Assembly: GCA_008921705.1 (NCBI GenBank)
Contig: VFFE01006969.1
Span: 472,526-536,525, forward strand
Length of the DNA: 64,000 nt
Origin: Burhinus oedicnemus
Lineage: Eukaryota; Chordata; Aves; Charadriiformes; Burhinidae
Direction: 5' to 3'
A model generated the notes under the pieces. That model saw only the letters and a program-made list of their open reading frames with translations, had not been told where the DNA came from and did not search any database. Made by a program: the position numbers and the translations under genes. Positions 13,696 through 25,759 of this stretch are shown here, piece after piece; within the stretch, counting starts at the first letter, position 1, and every line of letters starts with the position of its first letter.

Positions 13696-13812
13696 TGAGA
13701 CTTTGAGCAACCTGGTCTAGTGGAAGGTGTCCCTGCCCATGGCAGAGGGGTTGGAACTAGATGATTTTTAAAGTAATTTCCAACCCAAGCCATTCTATGA
13801 TGCTATGATTCT
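12480..13812 (+). mobile_element. CR1 LINE, 5'-truncated copy A
   Basis: This is a non-LTR retrotransposon fragment of about 1.33 kb. It holds the middle and end of the RT ORF, then a short 3' UTR and a terminal repeat (CATTCTATGATGCTATGATTCT-like) at 13791-13812. CR1 copies usually lose their 5' end during target-primed reverse transcription, and this one keeps no endonuclease domain. A near-identical arrangement occurs on the opposite strand at 35,842-37,175, with the same diagnostic variants, so both belong to one subfamily. The 5' boundary is approximate. Confidence 0.95.
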
Positions 13813-15501
13813 AAGAGAACAATGGCAAATGGGTCCATAATTTCCCCCACAACATAGTATTGGAAGGCTTCAAAAGATATTATACAGGACTACAAGAGAA
13901 CATGCAGAGCATTAGGCCAATGGATTGACAGGAGAGGCAAAGAAAGGGCCAGACTCTGCCACTCACCCTGGGAGCAGCCCGTAGGGCTGGGGGTGCCTCG
14001 CTGTGCAAGCAGGTCCCTTTACTGGGCCAGGCTCCATCTGAACTAACACACCTTGCAGGAAAGCGTGACAGCTTCAAACACCTCCTGCTCCTGTGCTGTA
14101 CCCAGCATCTGTGCACCGGCAGCAGTGCCAGCGGGAGCAGCACCCACGTGGCTCCCCCCAGGGGGATGGCGGGGACAGGGCCAGCAGCCACCGGCGATGG
14201 GCAGGGCTGTTCTGGCTGGGTGCTGGCCAGGGGGGCAACACAAATTGTTTCTGTGCTGAAGTGCTGGTAAGGCAGGGACCAGGCTGTGTCCCGGTTTTCT
14301 CTTTAGGCAGCCCAAATGTTTTTGCAGGGCTTGTAGGGAGACTCTGGCTGTCTCAGCAGGACGGTCTAACACAAAAGATCACCAATGAAGAGTGACACCC
14401 TCAATAATATTTTGTAATTCCAAAGCCACATAACTAAGTGCAGGCAGCAACCCCTACTTATCTGGCCACTGAGGTCCTCACCAATAAACAGATGGATGGG
14501 AACTGGACTGAACTCTTCCATTGAATTTTGGCAGTGTTTCTCAGAAATCAAGACCCTTAGTAATCCCATTAATGCCAATAGCCTGTTTAAATCCACTGTG
14601 GAAGAATTAGTCAGCTTGGAATTAGCTCACAGTATGCTGCATCATCTACACACACAGACACACACCAAAGAAAGAAACCATTTTTCCTTGTTGGTTTATG
14701 AGCAATAGATTCTGTTGCATTAAAAAGAAGAAATGCTGTGCAAATTCAGCCACAACATCTCGAGCAGCATCTTTCCGTGAGAATTTAAAGAAAAGCAATA
14801 CTGTTACCAATACATCCCTAGAGCCAAATCTGTTATGTGAGTAGGACCATTAATGTCAGTAAGGATACAAAGTGAGGAGGATTTGCTTCATGCTCAGTAA
14901 TAAAACCTTTCCAAGGAGATGACACTGGGTGCAGTGTAATGTACCAGGAGTGACTGGAAGCCGCAATGGCACTATGTGGACAGTCTGTACCACACCGTGA
15001 TTCAAGGACTACAGAGCAGGCAGTCTTACAGCCCTGTTGTAAGATTTTGCTGGAGATGATGTTAATGAGTGGTGACTGTCTGGTGTCAGTGTTACTTCAA
15101 ATTGCTATTTTAATACAGCTCACATCAACAGCAGCACTGACAAACATCATAAAAATGGCAGTCCATTGAAGTACAAGATAAGAATACTGTCCTCACTTGA
15201 AAATGAAAAATAAAGCAAGAGACACAGAATATTGAAAAGGAGGAAAAATGCTAAAGGAAGAAAGAACCGGTATCATCTGGAGTTAAATCACTATACAGCG
15301 GTTACAGTGCGTGACAATCTGTATGTGGACTCTGTGTGCAATGGCATGGATACAGTCATTAGAATTTTATTTTCTTGATTTTTGTATAGCAATGAGATCA
15401 ATGTGTGCCACAACATAGGGAGAGCACTGCCACAAATGAGTTCCTACTGTATATTTTAGGAGAGTATGGGCTTGATTTTGAGCACGGCATTAATTCAGCT
15501 T
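13813..15501. other. Non-coding sequence with a GC-rich patch
   Basis: No recognised repeat family. The interval 13,970-14,310 is distinctly richer in G and C than its surroundings, with scattered CpG. This leaves four overlapping open frames of 68-109 codons on both strands, a composition effect and not evidence of a gene. An imperfect CA tract lies at about 14647-14665. Confidence 0.5.
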
Positions 15502-15516
15502 CCCCCCCTCCCTCCC
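15502..15516 (-). other. Potential G-quadruplex on the minus strand
   Basis: The plus strand reads C7-T-C3-T-C3. The minus strand therefore has four G3 runs separated by single bases, which fits the G3N1-7 rule with very short loops. It sits 33 bp left of the hairpin repeat. Folding in vivo cannot be inferred. Confidence 0.5.
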
Positions 15517-15548
15517 AATCAGGTTCTCATTATGTCGTCTAAAATCTT

Positions 15549-15649
15549 GATTCAGCCAAGCACTTCTGTATGTGCTTTGTTGGAACATGTAATTACTTCC
15601 CATTAAAGTCAACGGGACTAAGTAGCATGGTTAAGTGCTTTGCTGAATC
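15549..15649. repeat. Hairpin-type ancient interspersed repeat
   Basis: A 101-bp element is bounded by 17-nt inverted ends. GATTCAGCCAAGCACTT at 15549-15565 matches the reverse complement of 15633-15649 at 16 of 17 positions. The centre holds a second, weaker inverted pair, cccatt...aacggg (about 15599-15617). The layout resembles old palindromic repeats that I recall from turtle, crocodile and bird genomes. The family name is uncertain. No transposase is present, and it may be a non-autonomous DNA-transposon relic. Confidence 0.6.
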
Positions 15650-16034
15650 GGAGCCTAAATGACATCAGCTGTGCCAGTAAGTTACAAGTGCAAAAAAAGG
15701 ACCATGTTTTTAAAAATCTGACCCTTTTTTAAGCAAACTTGCATAATGGACCTATTTGTGATTTTGTTGTGGATTTTACTTAGTTGACAGATGATGTTAT
15801 GTTACTTCCTACCTTTCATCTCTCTCAAATATTGCCATGCCAGTCTTCACTGAGTCTCTAGAAAACAGGGTAATCTTTAGAGAAGAGAAAAATGTAGTAC
15901 TGAGATGACAAACATCACACTGGTTTGTCAAAGGCGAACAGAGAAATAGAAGGAAAGCACATAGAGTTGTTTGCCCTTGAAATTTTGTAATGTGACAAAT
16001 TTAGACAAGCGCGAATGTGCATTAGTCTTTGGGG
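15650..16034. other. Unique non-coding sequence
   Basis: AT-rich sequence with no recognised feature. The antisense open frames of 61-62 codons just downstream owe their length to the A/C-rich tract that follows. Confidence 0.55.
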
Positions 16035-16109
16035 AAAAAAAAACAAAACCAAAACCCAACCAAAACAACCAACACAAAAAAAACACACACAAAAAAACCC
16101 CAACAGCCC
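16035..16109. repeat. A/C-rich low-complexity tract
   Basis: About 75 bp made almost entirely of A and C in irregular AAAACC/AACC/ACAC words. This kind of simple sequence is common in bird genomes. It has no T, so it generates spurious long frames of Lys/Asn/Pro/Thr on the plus strand and of Phe/Val/Gly on the minus strand. Confidence 0.9.
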
Positions 16110-17761
16110 ACAAAAGCTTTCTGAGCCAGCTTATTCAAGAAAAGCTTATGGGGGGTTCGCGGCTCTCCTTCACCAGTAACAGGCTTCAACACAGAGGCGT
16201 GCAGCACGGACAGCGATGAACAGCACCTAACTGGCCCTTGTCTCAGCCACATGAATGATTCAGGTCTGTTCCAAAGTCCTCACAGGCAACCCTTAAAACT
16301 CTTCACCCAAATGGCGCTCTCTGAGAGGCAATTTCACAATGTCCTGGTACCTTAAGCAAGAATACCTCAGGCACACAAGGATGCTCTTACCCAGCGTTCC
16401 GGTTAAAACCTCATTTTGTGAAGCCCGGCATGATGCCTGCTTGCATTTGCAGCAGCAGTTCTGAAGCATGGCAAAGACACTGTCATAAGTTAATTAGGCA
16501 GAACTCATATCAGATAAAATGTGTGTTTAACTGGGCAAAATATATCACTGACAGCACCTGAAAGTCTTTGAGAAGCTGCGGGGAAAATAAATCAAAGACA
16601 AAATTCATGAGCATTTGTAACTGTCATCAAAATGAGGTTTACTTTGTTCTATTCAAGTCCTGATGCTGTGAACACAGCCTTGGCATATGAGTACCTAGAT
16701 ATCATATTCAGGAGTCTAACATGGAAAATCTTACCTATGAGGAAGCAGCGTTATGGGTTCCACATGACATGAAACTGATGGATGCACCCATATCACAGAG
16801 GTGACACGGGGGACAAACAAACACAAAGGAGTGGATCAATGGGATCAAAATGACATGTTTCAAAGTGGACAAATAGCTGTGGGTAAATAGCCAATAGTGG
16901 CAGAACAAATAGGAATGCCAATAAGAAATTAACTATCACCCCAAAATTTCAGTCACAAGCCACATAGGCACAGCAAGAAAGATACAACACAGATGCCATG
17001 GGAATGAGTATCTTTAAAATATCCAACCAAACCCAGGAGTAGTATTACAAGAGCGTTTAACCTTTAATCACTGTTTCCAGACCAAAATAGGTTAGGTGGC
17101 TTTTCAAAAACCCTCCAGTTGAAGAATTTAACATATATTCTATTATTTATTCTATTTATTTCTTTAGATTTTAAAATGTGCCTCTCCAAAGATCTAGGGA
17201 AAATATACAGATCATTTAAAATTACACAAAAAATTCCAGCTAATCCAATGGTCACAATAAAAAACCTTCCCAGAACCCTGACCCTAACCCTTCCCAGAAA
17301 AGAATCTCACCTTTTGAACCTAGTCACCATCACTCAGTCTGTTTCCTAAGAAAAGGCTTGGGAAAATAGTTGGGTTCTTCCACTACCAACCAAGAGGTTA
17401 GCAATTGGCCCATGTCTAACATCTAAGACCACAACATGCAGTGACAAAAATTATTCCTGACACTCAACTTTCCCTTCTCATCCTCTCTCTGATATTTCTG
17501 CTTTATCTGAGAGTTTATTTTGACAAATGATTTTTATCAGCTGTTTGCCTTCATCCCTCAGTGCTCCTTGAGACCTCCAAAATATGTCCCTGGAGGTAAA
17601 ATGACCACCATCCTTTTTTATATCTCCAGCCCTTGGCTTCTTCTTCTTCTTTGATCCCCAGAGATGATCACTCCACATGATGAACTAAGCAGAAGTACTG
17701 AATATCATAGTGTTTCTCAAAGCCATAATTAAAATTGCTGAGTTCCTTCCAGCTAGTAGTG
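16110..17761. other. Unique non-coding sequence
   Basis: No recognised repeat or exon. A short CCCTGACCCTAACCC stretch near 17276-17290 contains a single complete telomere-like unit and is not an interstitial telomere array. Confidence 0.55.
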
Positions 17762-17858
17762 TGCCCATTTTATAGATGCATAGAGACAGAATAGGACTCA
17801 GACAGAAGCAGAGTCAGTAGAAGAACTGGGAATATAATGCAGATCTCATTTCCCTTCC
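17762..17858 (-). repeat. MIR-like SINE relic
   Basis: The plus strand has gcccattttatagatg, then a gag/cag-rich middle, then agaactgggaatataatgcagatctc. This matches the order and spacing of the reverse complement of the MIR core and 3' half. It is a strongly diverged ancient tRNA-derived SINE fragment. The ends are approximate. Confidence 0.5.
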
Positions 17859-20800
17859 CCTTGGCTGAGGAGTTGAACTAAGCAATAGGGACAGCCTATT
17901 TCAGCCTGCTTTCAGGTACAGTATCTCCAAGAGACCTATTTTCATGCCAAAGGTAAAACCGGGTCTATATATCTCAAGAGATTTTTTTTTTCCCCTTTCA
18001 GTCAGTGGAAAAGAGACAAGAACACATAAGTCAAACACATTAAAATGAAAGGGGAGGGTCAGCTTGCTTTCTGTGCTAAGCAGCAGATACATCACTGTTA
18101 TGCTCAGATGAGTTATCATAGACTTTCTAGATGACAGATTGCAGATAATTAGAAAAAGAACCCTGTAACTGAATTCTTATAATCCCATTATTGACATTTA
18201 ATTTATAATCTGTACCTTATTGAACTGAGCAGCCATGCTATAAATTTAATACACATTGCGTGGCAGCCCGCTCTTTCCAAAACTTCATTTGTAATGGGAT
18301 CCACAGCTCTTAGCTGCAGTAATTTATAATAATCATCAGTAAATATTACACGTAATTGACACTATTTACTTTGTGTAAAACAGGAGTCTGAAATTTCACA
18401 TTTTAGGCCCAAATGATTTCTAGTTTTCATAGAAAAGGATTTCTTCTTTACATAAGTTTGAGAGGGGTAGGGAGAGACTGAAGGCAGAATTGTATCTCAA
18501 AAGGCAGCAGGCAGGTCTGTGCTTTAAAGGAAGCTTTCGCTTACTCTGGGCAGCAGCACACGGTCTGTGCATTGCCCTGAGGAGGGAAAAGCTAACTAAA
18601 GGCTTCCTTACTCTGATCTCTAAAGTTAGATGTTTTTCCACGTTATTTCTACAGATTTACTGAAGCAAATCACCAGCTGGTTATTTGTACTTTTACGCAC
18701 TTAGTGATTTATGCCCAATATAGGGTGGACACTGAACTCCATGGTGTGGCTGAGCACTTCTCCCCTGATACCTGCTCTCATACCTTTTCACTTGTCCCAT
18801 TTGTGTATTTTCTGTGAGGGACCTCTTTCCATCAGCTCTTGGGTTTTGCCTCTTCACTCATGGTCCTTTCTACTGCCTCTTCAGAAAGCCATTCTGATTT
18901 CAGCCTTGATTACCTTTAAACTAGCCGTTAAGAAATCCATGAATCCCCACTCAAACTGAGCCCAGTCACTGCCAAGTCTTCTTGAAGTATCCTTGCTGAA
19001 AATATTGGCATAGGGTATCTTAGTCCTTCAGGGCGAGCAGGGTAAAGAGAAAGCTTTGAAGCTGATTGATCAGTTTCTCGTTTCCACATGGTGTCCTGGG
19101 ACTGCTTCCCTCTGTGTGCTAAGCATCGAGCCCCTGCTAGTCCAGTTTTGTGCAGTGCAGAATTCAGGACAACCTCAGGGCCCTGAGGTGGGATCTCTCT
19201 CTGTGATGGGTACAATATGCTGGCTGCTCACTAGCGGAGGGAAGCCCTGGGCAAACACTGCCAGATACAAACACCCACCCTCAGACAACAGCCCTAGCAT
19301 TTGTTCTTGCTTTACTTCTGCTCCTCAGAAGTGGAACTATGTTGGAAGCAATATTTGGGAGACCAGCAAGCTGGTATAACCAAAAGCTGCATCCAGGGAA
19401 ACAGCATCGCAGGGGAGACAAGTGTACTGCCTTGTGTTACCAAGCTGCCCAGTTCATCCCCAGAATTGCTGTGGAAAACTGAATCACTCTCATCTGTATA
19501 GACTGTTTTGTGTGTAGCAGATACCAAGATTGCAAGAAAAGTGTAGCAGTCATTCTGCACATAGAAAGGGAACACTATCCAACATTTCTCTGAAGTTAAT
19601 TCTAGAGTTAGATATTTAGAAATTCCACAGATTCTCTCGGAGGACAGCTTTTCTTGCGTCTGCATGAATACACATACAGCTAAAGAGACATCTTTGGTTA
19701 ACACTTTGTATTTGGGGAAAATAAGAAAATCTTTGCCACTGAAACTGTCCTATGCATAGATCTTACCGATGATACCTTTGATTTCACTGGAAGTTGACTT
19801 TTTCTTGAACACACATTCTACCATCTAAGAAAAAAATGCAAATGTCTCCCACTCAGTTTTAATGGATTAGAATGAGTGCAGTTCAGTTTCTTTTGATTTA
19901 TTAGCAAATAAATAACAGATTACAAGTGGGAACAGTAGTCCCCATATCAACCAACAAACCAACCAACAAATACTGGAGCATCATGGAATTGGCAGTTAAA
20001 TATTCTAAAGAAGTTATTGGTTTGGGGACTCAGGCTATGTTCTTTTGCATGCCAACATTCATAACTAATTATGTTTCTCTCCTTTTACCAACTGCAAGTC
20101 AGAATTGTTGGCTTAGACACTTTAGGCCATTCTCTAATATTATTCACATCTCAATGATAATGACAATTTACATGCTGATAGAGGAGAGCCCAAGGATCAT
20201 TAGAAAGGTGTTCTTCAGCATATGCTCTGGCTGCAACCTAATCAGAAACCTCTGGTTCCAGAAGTAGCTTTCCAAGAATATGTTGCACATGTGAAAGAAA
20301 ATGTGTAAACCTACAGTCAAATGGAAAGCCCTGGCAGTCTGACCCAGGGAATCCTTAGAGCTGAGTGCATTTCCATGTCAGCAGGGACACAAATACACGG
20401 TTTTCATGTTCAATATTACTGGCACATATCTTTCAAAGAACAGACAAACAAAATGCATCTACATGAGAGGTGTCACAAAAACTGATATCCCCCTAGCAAT
20501 GCAGCCAGTTGAAATAGGCCTGCCACAGCTCAGCTTGGAAACCATCTCACTGCATTGCAGTGATTCTAGCAGACTACTTGGTGCAAATTATTGGCTACAA
20601 TACACAGGAATGACACATACCTTTCCAGCCTGGGTGGAGTTGGCACCAGGCTGTGCATTGGGCTATACTTCTATGTCTGCTCCAAATCCTTTCTAAACAC
20701 ATCCAAAGTCAGTGTGGGTCATAAACCTAGTTAATACATGCTAATTTTTCCCAGTTTATCCCAAATCCTTTAAAGCTACAATATGTGCATCTGGCATTGA

Positions 20801-23800
20801 TTAGAGCTAGCCAGAAAGTCTGCTACCAACTCTTGTTGAAGTCTACAGATCTCTTTTGTGATTTACAAAGCCCAATTTACTTTTTCTCTCTTTCTTCCCA
20901 GGTCTTCCATTGACTAACTTCTAGCATGGAATACATAAATTACACTCATTTTCTTAGCGTTCAGTTTCCAGTGCAATGAATCCTATAGATTTGACTGTGC
21001 TTTGGTTCCAAGGCAGCAGGTTCCTATTTTCCCTCTTCTGCCTTTCAGATGGGCTGCATCCTGCATAGGTAAGTGTTTATTTCTGTTTCAAGGAACATCT
21101 GCAATCCTTGGGAAACATTAAATTTCACATGTATTTTGTTCAGGTAAAACACAGAAGGTGACTTTGGAAGAGAAACTTTCCTGCATGTGAATTAAGAAGG
21201 CTTTAACAATAGGCTATAAGGCCATGTGTGCGTACACTTCGTCTCACTCCCTCTCTTTCTCCTTGCTGGTACGTTTGGACTGTTTTTCCACATGCAGATT
21301 CCCCCATTCTTAAAGCCTAGAGGTCAGGGCAATTTAAAGCAGGCTTCCTGCTTTCTGAGCACGTGCTCTGATCAATGGGCTACGGTACAGGAGGTGGAAG
21401 CAAATTCTCTTTCACTCTCCCATGCCTACTGCTGAAGACACCAGTAAGCACGTGTGTACATGGGGAATTTGGCTGATGCTTCTGGCACTTAGAAGTGTCT
21501 GTTTCATCCCTATTTGCAAAAGGGCCTAGCTATTCTCTCTCTCTCTTATTTGTAAGTTTGTAAGCATGCACAGGCACTTAACAAACCTTGAGTGTCAAAG
21601 TGGAAGGCGATGCTGATTTTGGGGCTCAGTTACAGTCCTCCCTGTAAATTAGGAGCCTAAACCTTGCCCAATCCCCAAGTCACACAGCTCCTAAGCTCTC
21701 CAAATCTTCTCCTGAGCTCTGGAATTGCAAGCTTAGTTGATGCAACAGCAGTGGCTTGTGCTAACTGAGGAGCACCATGGTCCCAATGATCAAGTCATAG
21801 ACAAATAACTGTAGAATCCTGATATAAGATGCTCTGAAGTAATCTCCATTCATGTCTATAGGGACTACACAAAGTAGCTGTTACATTATTCTCTGCAGTT
21901 ATCTGTGGCAAAGTAGTTGCCTCCTAGTACATAGGTGCAGTTTGTAAAAGTGCATTAAGATCCTGCAATTAAAAGGTTTGTGTAAATAAAAAGAGTATTC
22001 TTTCAATGTGAACCAACAAAGGCCAGCGCTTCCCAGGTGGAAGGGTTGCTACATTTAATGGCTTAGACAGAGGTCTTCATTAAGGGACTTAATGTGTTTA
22101 ATACGGATATCCCAAAGGCTTCTCTTCTACTTAGTTAACCACATTTTAAGCTTTGTTGATAAAGCATTAATTTTCTAAATGCCTAGGAATTAAAATCTTC
22201 TAATTTTATCCTTGAGATTATTGGCACTTCTTCATCTGAAAAGTGTCTTAGAAAGATCCGGCCATGGATTTCCTGAATCTACGAGAACTTCCATCCACCC
22301 TTTGTGAACTGCCACATAAAGCATGTTCATCTGCAAACCCCAGAGGTGGGATCCCCATGGCTGCTTTACATAACATTCAGATTGCATTCAGATGCATCAG
22401 ATTTGCTGCATTTATGCTTTTCAATTAAGCTGTTCAGATTCAGTTAAGCATCCTAATAAGCTTGACCTACCCTTTAGCATCATGAGTGCAGCTCATGAGT
22501 CTTAATGTTGTGCTGAGCTTGGCCACACGCTCCTGCACAGGCTAGGGGCAACCATGCCTGTTTGGGGTCTTCAACAACTGAGAGAAGCTGCTGCTGCCCC
22601 TACTCCCACATTGTATCCTGGGTGGGAAATTTTAAGGGGCTCTTTTCAGAAATGTAGATAAAGATCATACTTCACTCTGGCCCTGGTAGAGGGAAGGTAT
22701 AGCTCAGCTGGAGAACAGGAGATGATTTGAGACGTTCATATATGCCCAAAGCTTTATACTGGCTAGCACTGACTACTACTTGCTGCCTCCCATGGCGAGG
22801 ATTTTCAGGCTTCACTTCTCAGTATGGGCTATACCTTCATACAGGCAGAAGGTTATCTGAAATTCCCTGTCCTTGCTAACTGCAAGGCAGCTGTTGTGGG
22901 CTATGCTTGAAGTAATGTAACCTGTCAGCAGCAATATGGCAATAGCTCAGACACAGGGTAGTGCTCTCTCCTAAACCAAGCATAGCAGGGGAGCCTTATC
23001 TGGGCCAGACTGTACTGTTGTACCCTGATTCTCCCCACATACTATGTGAAGCCTGTTGCAGTATGTATCTTATGTGTTTAAATCCTTCATAACATCTCTT
23101 CCTACAAGCCTAAATGTTTTTTCCGTAAATGTTTCCTGACCAACATTTTATCATGGAAGTTCTCACACCAATGAATTACACAGCTATTTAAATAAATCGC
23201 TAGGTTGAAATTCAGTGTCTAATTAGTCATGGATTACTTTCTCCAGCTGAGTAAAAGGTACAAGCAAACAGAGGGAGAAGATCATATATTATATATCTTA
23301 ACTCCAACTGGAGTATGGACCAAGAAGGGCCAAATAGCCCAACGTACCATTAACATTTACAGTAGCACTGTGTCTACACCTGCTGAAAGATACTCCAGAT
23401 ATCACAGATTATAGGAATATAAAGCCTGAAAATATTTCTCTTCTTGACAAGCACAAGGGACTCCTTAGTGCAAACGTTTCCTCTCTCCTCCCTCAAAATG
23501 TACAGCTGCTGAAGTCTTCCCAGCACCTGCTCAATGGCTAGGTGCATTTTCAAATACCTGTCACACAGCGGATGGTCTTTGGGGAAAATATTAGATTTAT
23601 CATTACAGTACAGGAACACAGGAAAAGTAAATATCTATTTCTCCTCACTGCAGATAGAAACAAGAATATACGGCTGCCAGAGTGCTACCCTGAAACAGCT
23701 TCCTAAGGACTCTTGACTGTCATGCCAAGCAAATAAACAAACTAAAGACAGCAGTTGTACCTAAAAGAGTGATCATTTCCCATGCCGACACAGTACTTTT

Positions 23801-24126
23801 CTCTTTAAGAGCAAATATTGAAATAGGAGGGTGGTGCGTATCTGCACTTACTAGAATGAAAAAGTAATTAAACAGATCTGCATTCGGCTGCAGGGGAAAC
23901 ATCTCAAAATTGCTTTTGTTCTCACTCTGTTCTATGTTATTATGTGCAGTAATTATTTATTAACTAATGATTTACATATTGTTTTATCTCACTAGTTATC
24001 AAAGGACAGCAAAAGCAAAGTGATGCACAAAGTCTTTACAAACTGTCTTCATCAAAGAAGTGTGTCCCCCAAGATTTGCCATCCCTGGAGAAAGACCGTA
24101 AGCTTCATGACAGTGATCAAGCTGTG
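17859..24126. other. Unique non-coding sequence
   Basis: About 6.3 kb without a recognised transposon or exon. It includes a block rich in TAAT/ATTA words at 18146-18360, an AACC-rich short run near 19949-19969 and a (CT)7 at 21534-21547. Open frames reach 130 codons (19312-19704, minus strand) without any recognisable domain. Confidence 0.5.
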
Positions 24127-25240
24127 TCAGACTTAAGGTCCATCTAGCTCAGAATTTAATTGCTTCTACTGACCAGTAGCAGATGTCCAAGGAGGGGTGG
24201 AAAAACAGTGTAAAAATAGTCAATTAGTGTTTCAGTACACTGAACACAAGGACTGCATCTAAACCATAATTTTAACAGCCACTGACAGATTTATCCTTCA
24301 TTAATTTGTCCAAATTCTTTTTGAACCCATTTACATTTTTGGCTATCACAACCTCCTGTCAAACGGTATTCCAATTTAATTCTATGTCACCTGACAAGTA
24401 TTTTATTTTGTTGCAAAGCTGCTGCTGGATATTTTTATTCTGTTTCTTCGTAAGAAAAAGTGAACATTCACCCTCCCTCCCCCCCTTCATCTCTTCTAGG
24501 ACATTCACAGTTTTATACACCACTATCCTCCTTCAATCATCTCTTTTCAAAGCTGAAATGCTTATTTAGCCTCTGCTTACACAGGCTTCATTCCGCATCT
24601 TTTATCAACCTTGTCATTTATTTTTTTTTAAATCCAGCTCTACTGCAGTCTTTTCAGATAAGATGATCAGAATCGTTTGTAGTTATCAAGATGTGGGAGC
24701 ACCATAGATTTATTCTGTTACATAATGGTGATTTTCTATTTTGTTACCAATCCCTTTCCTAATAATTCTTAGCATTCAATTTGTCTTTTTCTTTTTCTGC
24801 TGTGAGCAATGATCTAATGTTTACTGAGAAATATCTGCAATGACACAAAAATCTTTTCTGTAACATTAAGTTAGAGCCCTTCATTTATATGCATTTCTAA
24901 ATGTTATTTTCCAAATGTATTATTTTGCATTTATCAAAATTGATCTCCACCCACCAGCTTATCATCCAATTATAGGAACTTTCTGCAATTCTTTACAGTA
25001 AGTATTAGACTCTCATATTAGACTTCTGCCTATTCTTTTCATATTTAAAAAGGAATGCATGAAAACATTGAACAGGCAACTCAGTGGGATCACACATGTA
25101 ATCTCTCTTTTAGGCAAAAAAGGACCATTTATTCCCACCCTCTATCTTCTAGCTTTTAACTGGGAGTTAATCCACAAAAGGATCTTTCCTCTTATCCCAT
25201 GACAGTTTAATTGCCTGAAAAGCCTGGTTCTGTCAAATCT
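24127..25240 (-). mobile_element. Ancient, heavily decayed CR1 copy
   Basis: Read on the plus strand, the order of landmarks follows the reverse complement of the 3' part of an old amniote-type CR1. It opens with aaggtccatctagctcag (near 24134), then an aattctttttgaaccca segment (24312) and a gcaatgatttctccaatg-type RT stretch is replaced by the caagatgtgggagcaccata segment (24688). The attattttgcatttatcaa segment (24920) and the ttatcccatgacagtttaat segment (25193) follow. Numerous substitutions and indels mean that no long frame survives. It is much older than the other CR1 copies here. Boundaries are estimates. Confidence 0.75.
24471..24485 (-). other. Potential G-quadruplex on the minus strand
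   Basis: The plus strand reads C3-T-C3-T-C7, the mirror image of the tract at 15502-15516. On the minus strand this gives four G3 runs with single-base loops. It lies inside the decayed CR1 and probably arose by local substitution. Confidence 0.45.
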
Positions 25241-25759
25241 CCATGTGCTGTTTTGACCAGATGACCCACAAGGCAACTGATTGAGACATTAACAGGAGCT
25301 GATTTCACACCAAAATTCCTTAATTAAATCACAAGAAGTTATATTGATTCTGTTCTGAAATGCAAATTCTTCATTAATGTTGTGCTAGCAGGAGAACTGA
25401 GGCAGGCTTCCTGAAGTCAATGGGAGCCACTGTAATGGAAAAAAAAAAGCAGTGGTGCTTTGAATCATTGTCATTAACACCCTCTTCATAGGCTCATTAC
25501 ATATGGGCTAGGAGTTTAACGCTCGTGGGCAATATCTAGAAGATATCTTGGCATGTTTCTACCGTGAATGAAAATGCCAGCTCTGCATCTGTTAGCCCAA
25601 CCATTGGTGTCAACGAATGGTGCAAGTGTAAATGGAACTTTACTGCCCTCCATACCTAGTTAAATTAAGTGTCCACTACAGTAATTGAGATGGTTTTCTT
25701 TCTTTGGGCCTCCAATATCTTGCAAGTCTCTGAGCCATGTTTTTACTGCAGAAGAATGA
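25241..25759. other. Unique non-coding sequence
   Basis: No confident repeat. A ctgaagtcaatgggagcc word near 25412 is reminiscent of old hairpin repeats of amniotes but is too short to call. Confidence 0.45.

Noticed and set aside
14043..14395. Overlapping frames of about 100 codons on both strands
   Set aside because: The GC-rich patch has few stop codons in any frame. The products are low-complexity and unrelated to known proteins.
15915..16252. Phe/Val/Gly-rich minus-strand frames resembling membrane proteins
   Set aside because: They are translations of the A/C-rich low-complexity tract at 16035-16109.
17276..17290. Telomere-like CCCTAACCC text
   Set aside because: Only one full unit plus a degenerate neighbour, which is expected by chance and is no interstitial telomere.
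19312..19704. 130-codon minus-strand open frame
   Set aside because: No known motif, and opposed by plus-strand frames in the same interval. Nothing supports translation.
21655..21700. Text resembling the MIR phrase cttgccca...gtcacacagc
   Set aside because: Only one short phrase fits. The neighbouring MIR segments are missing.
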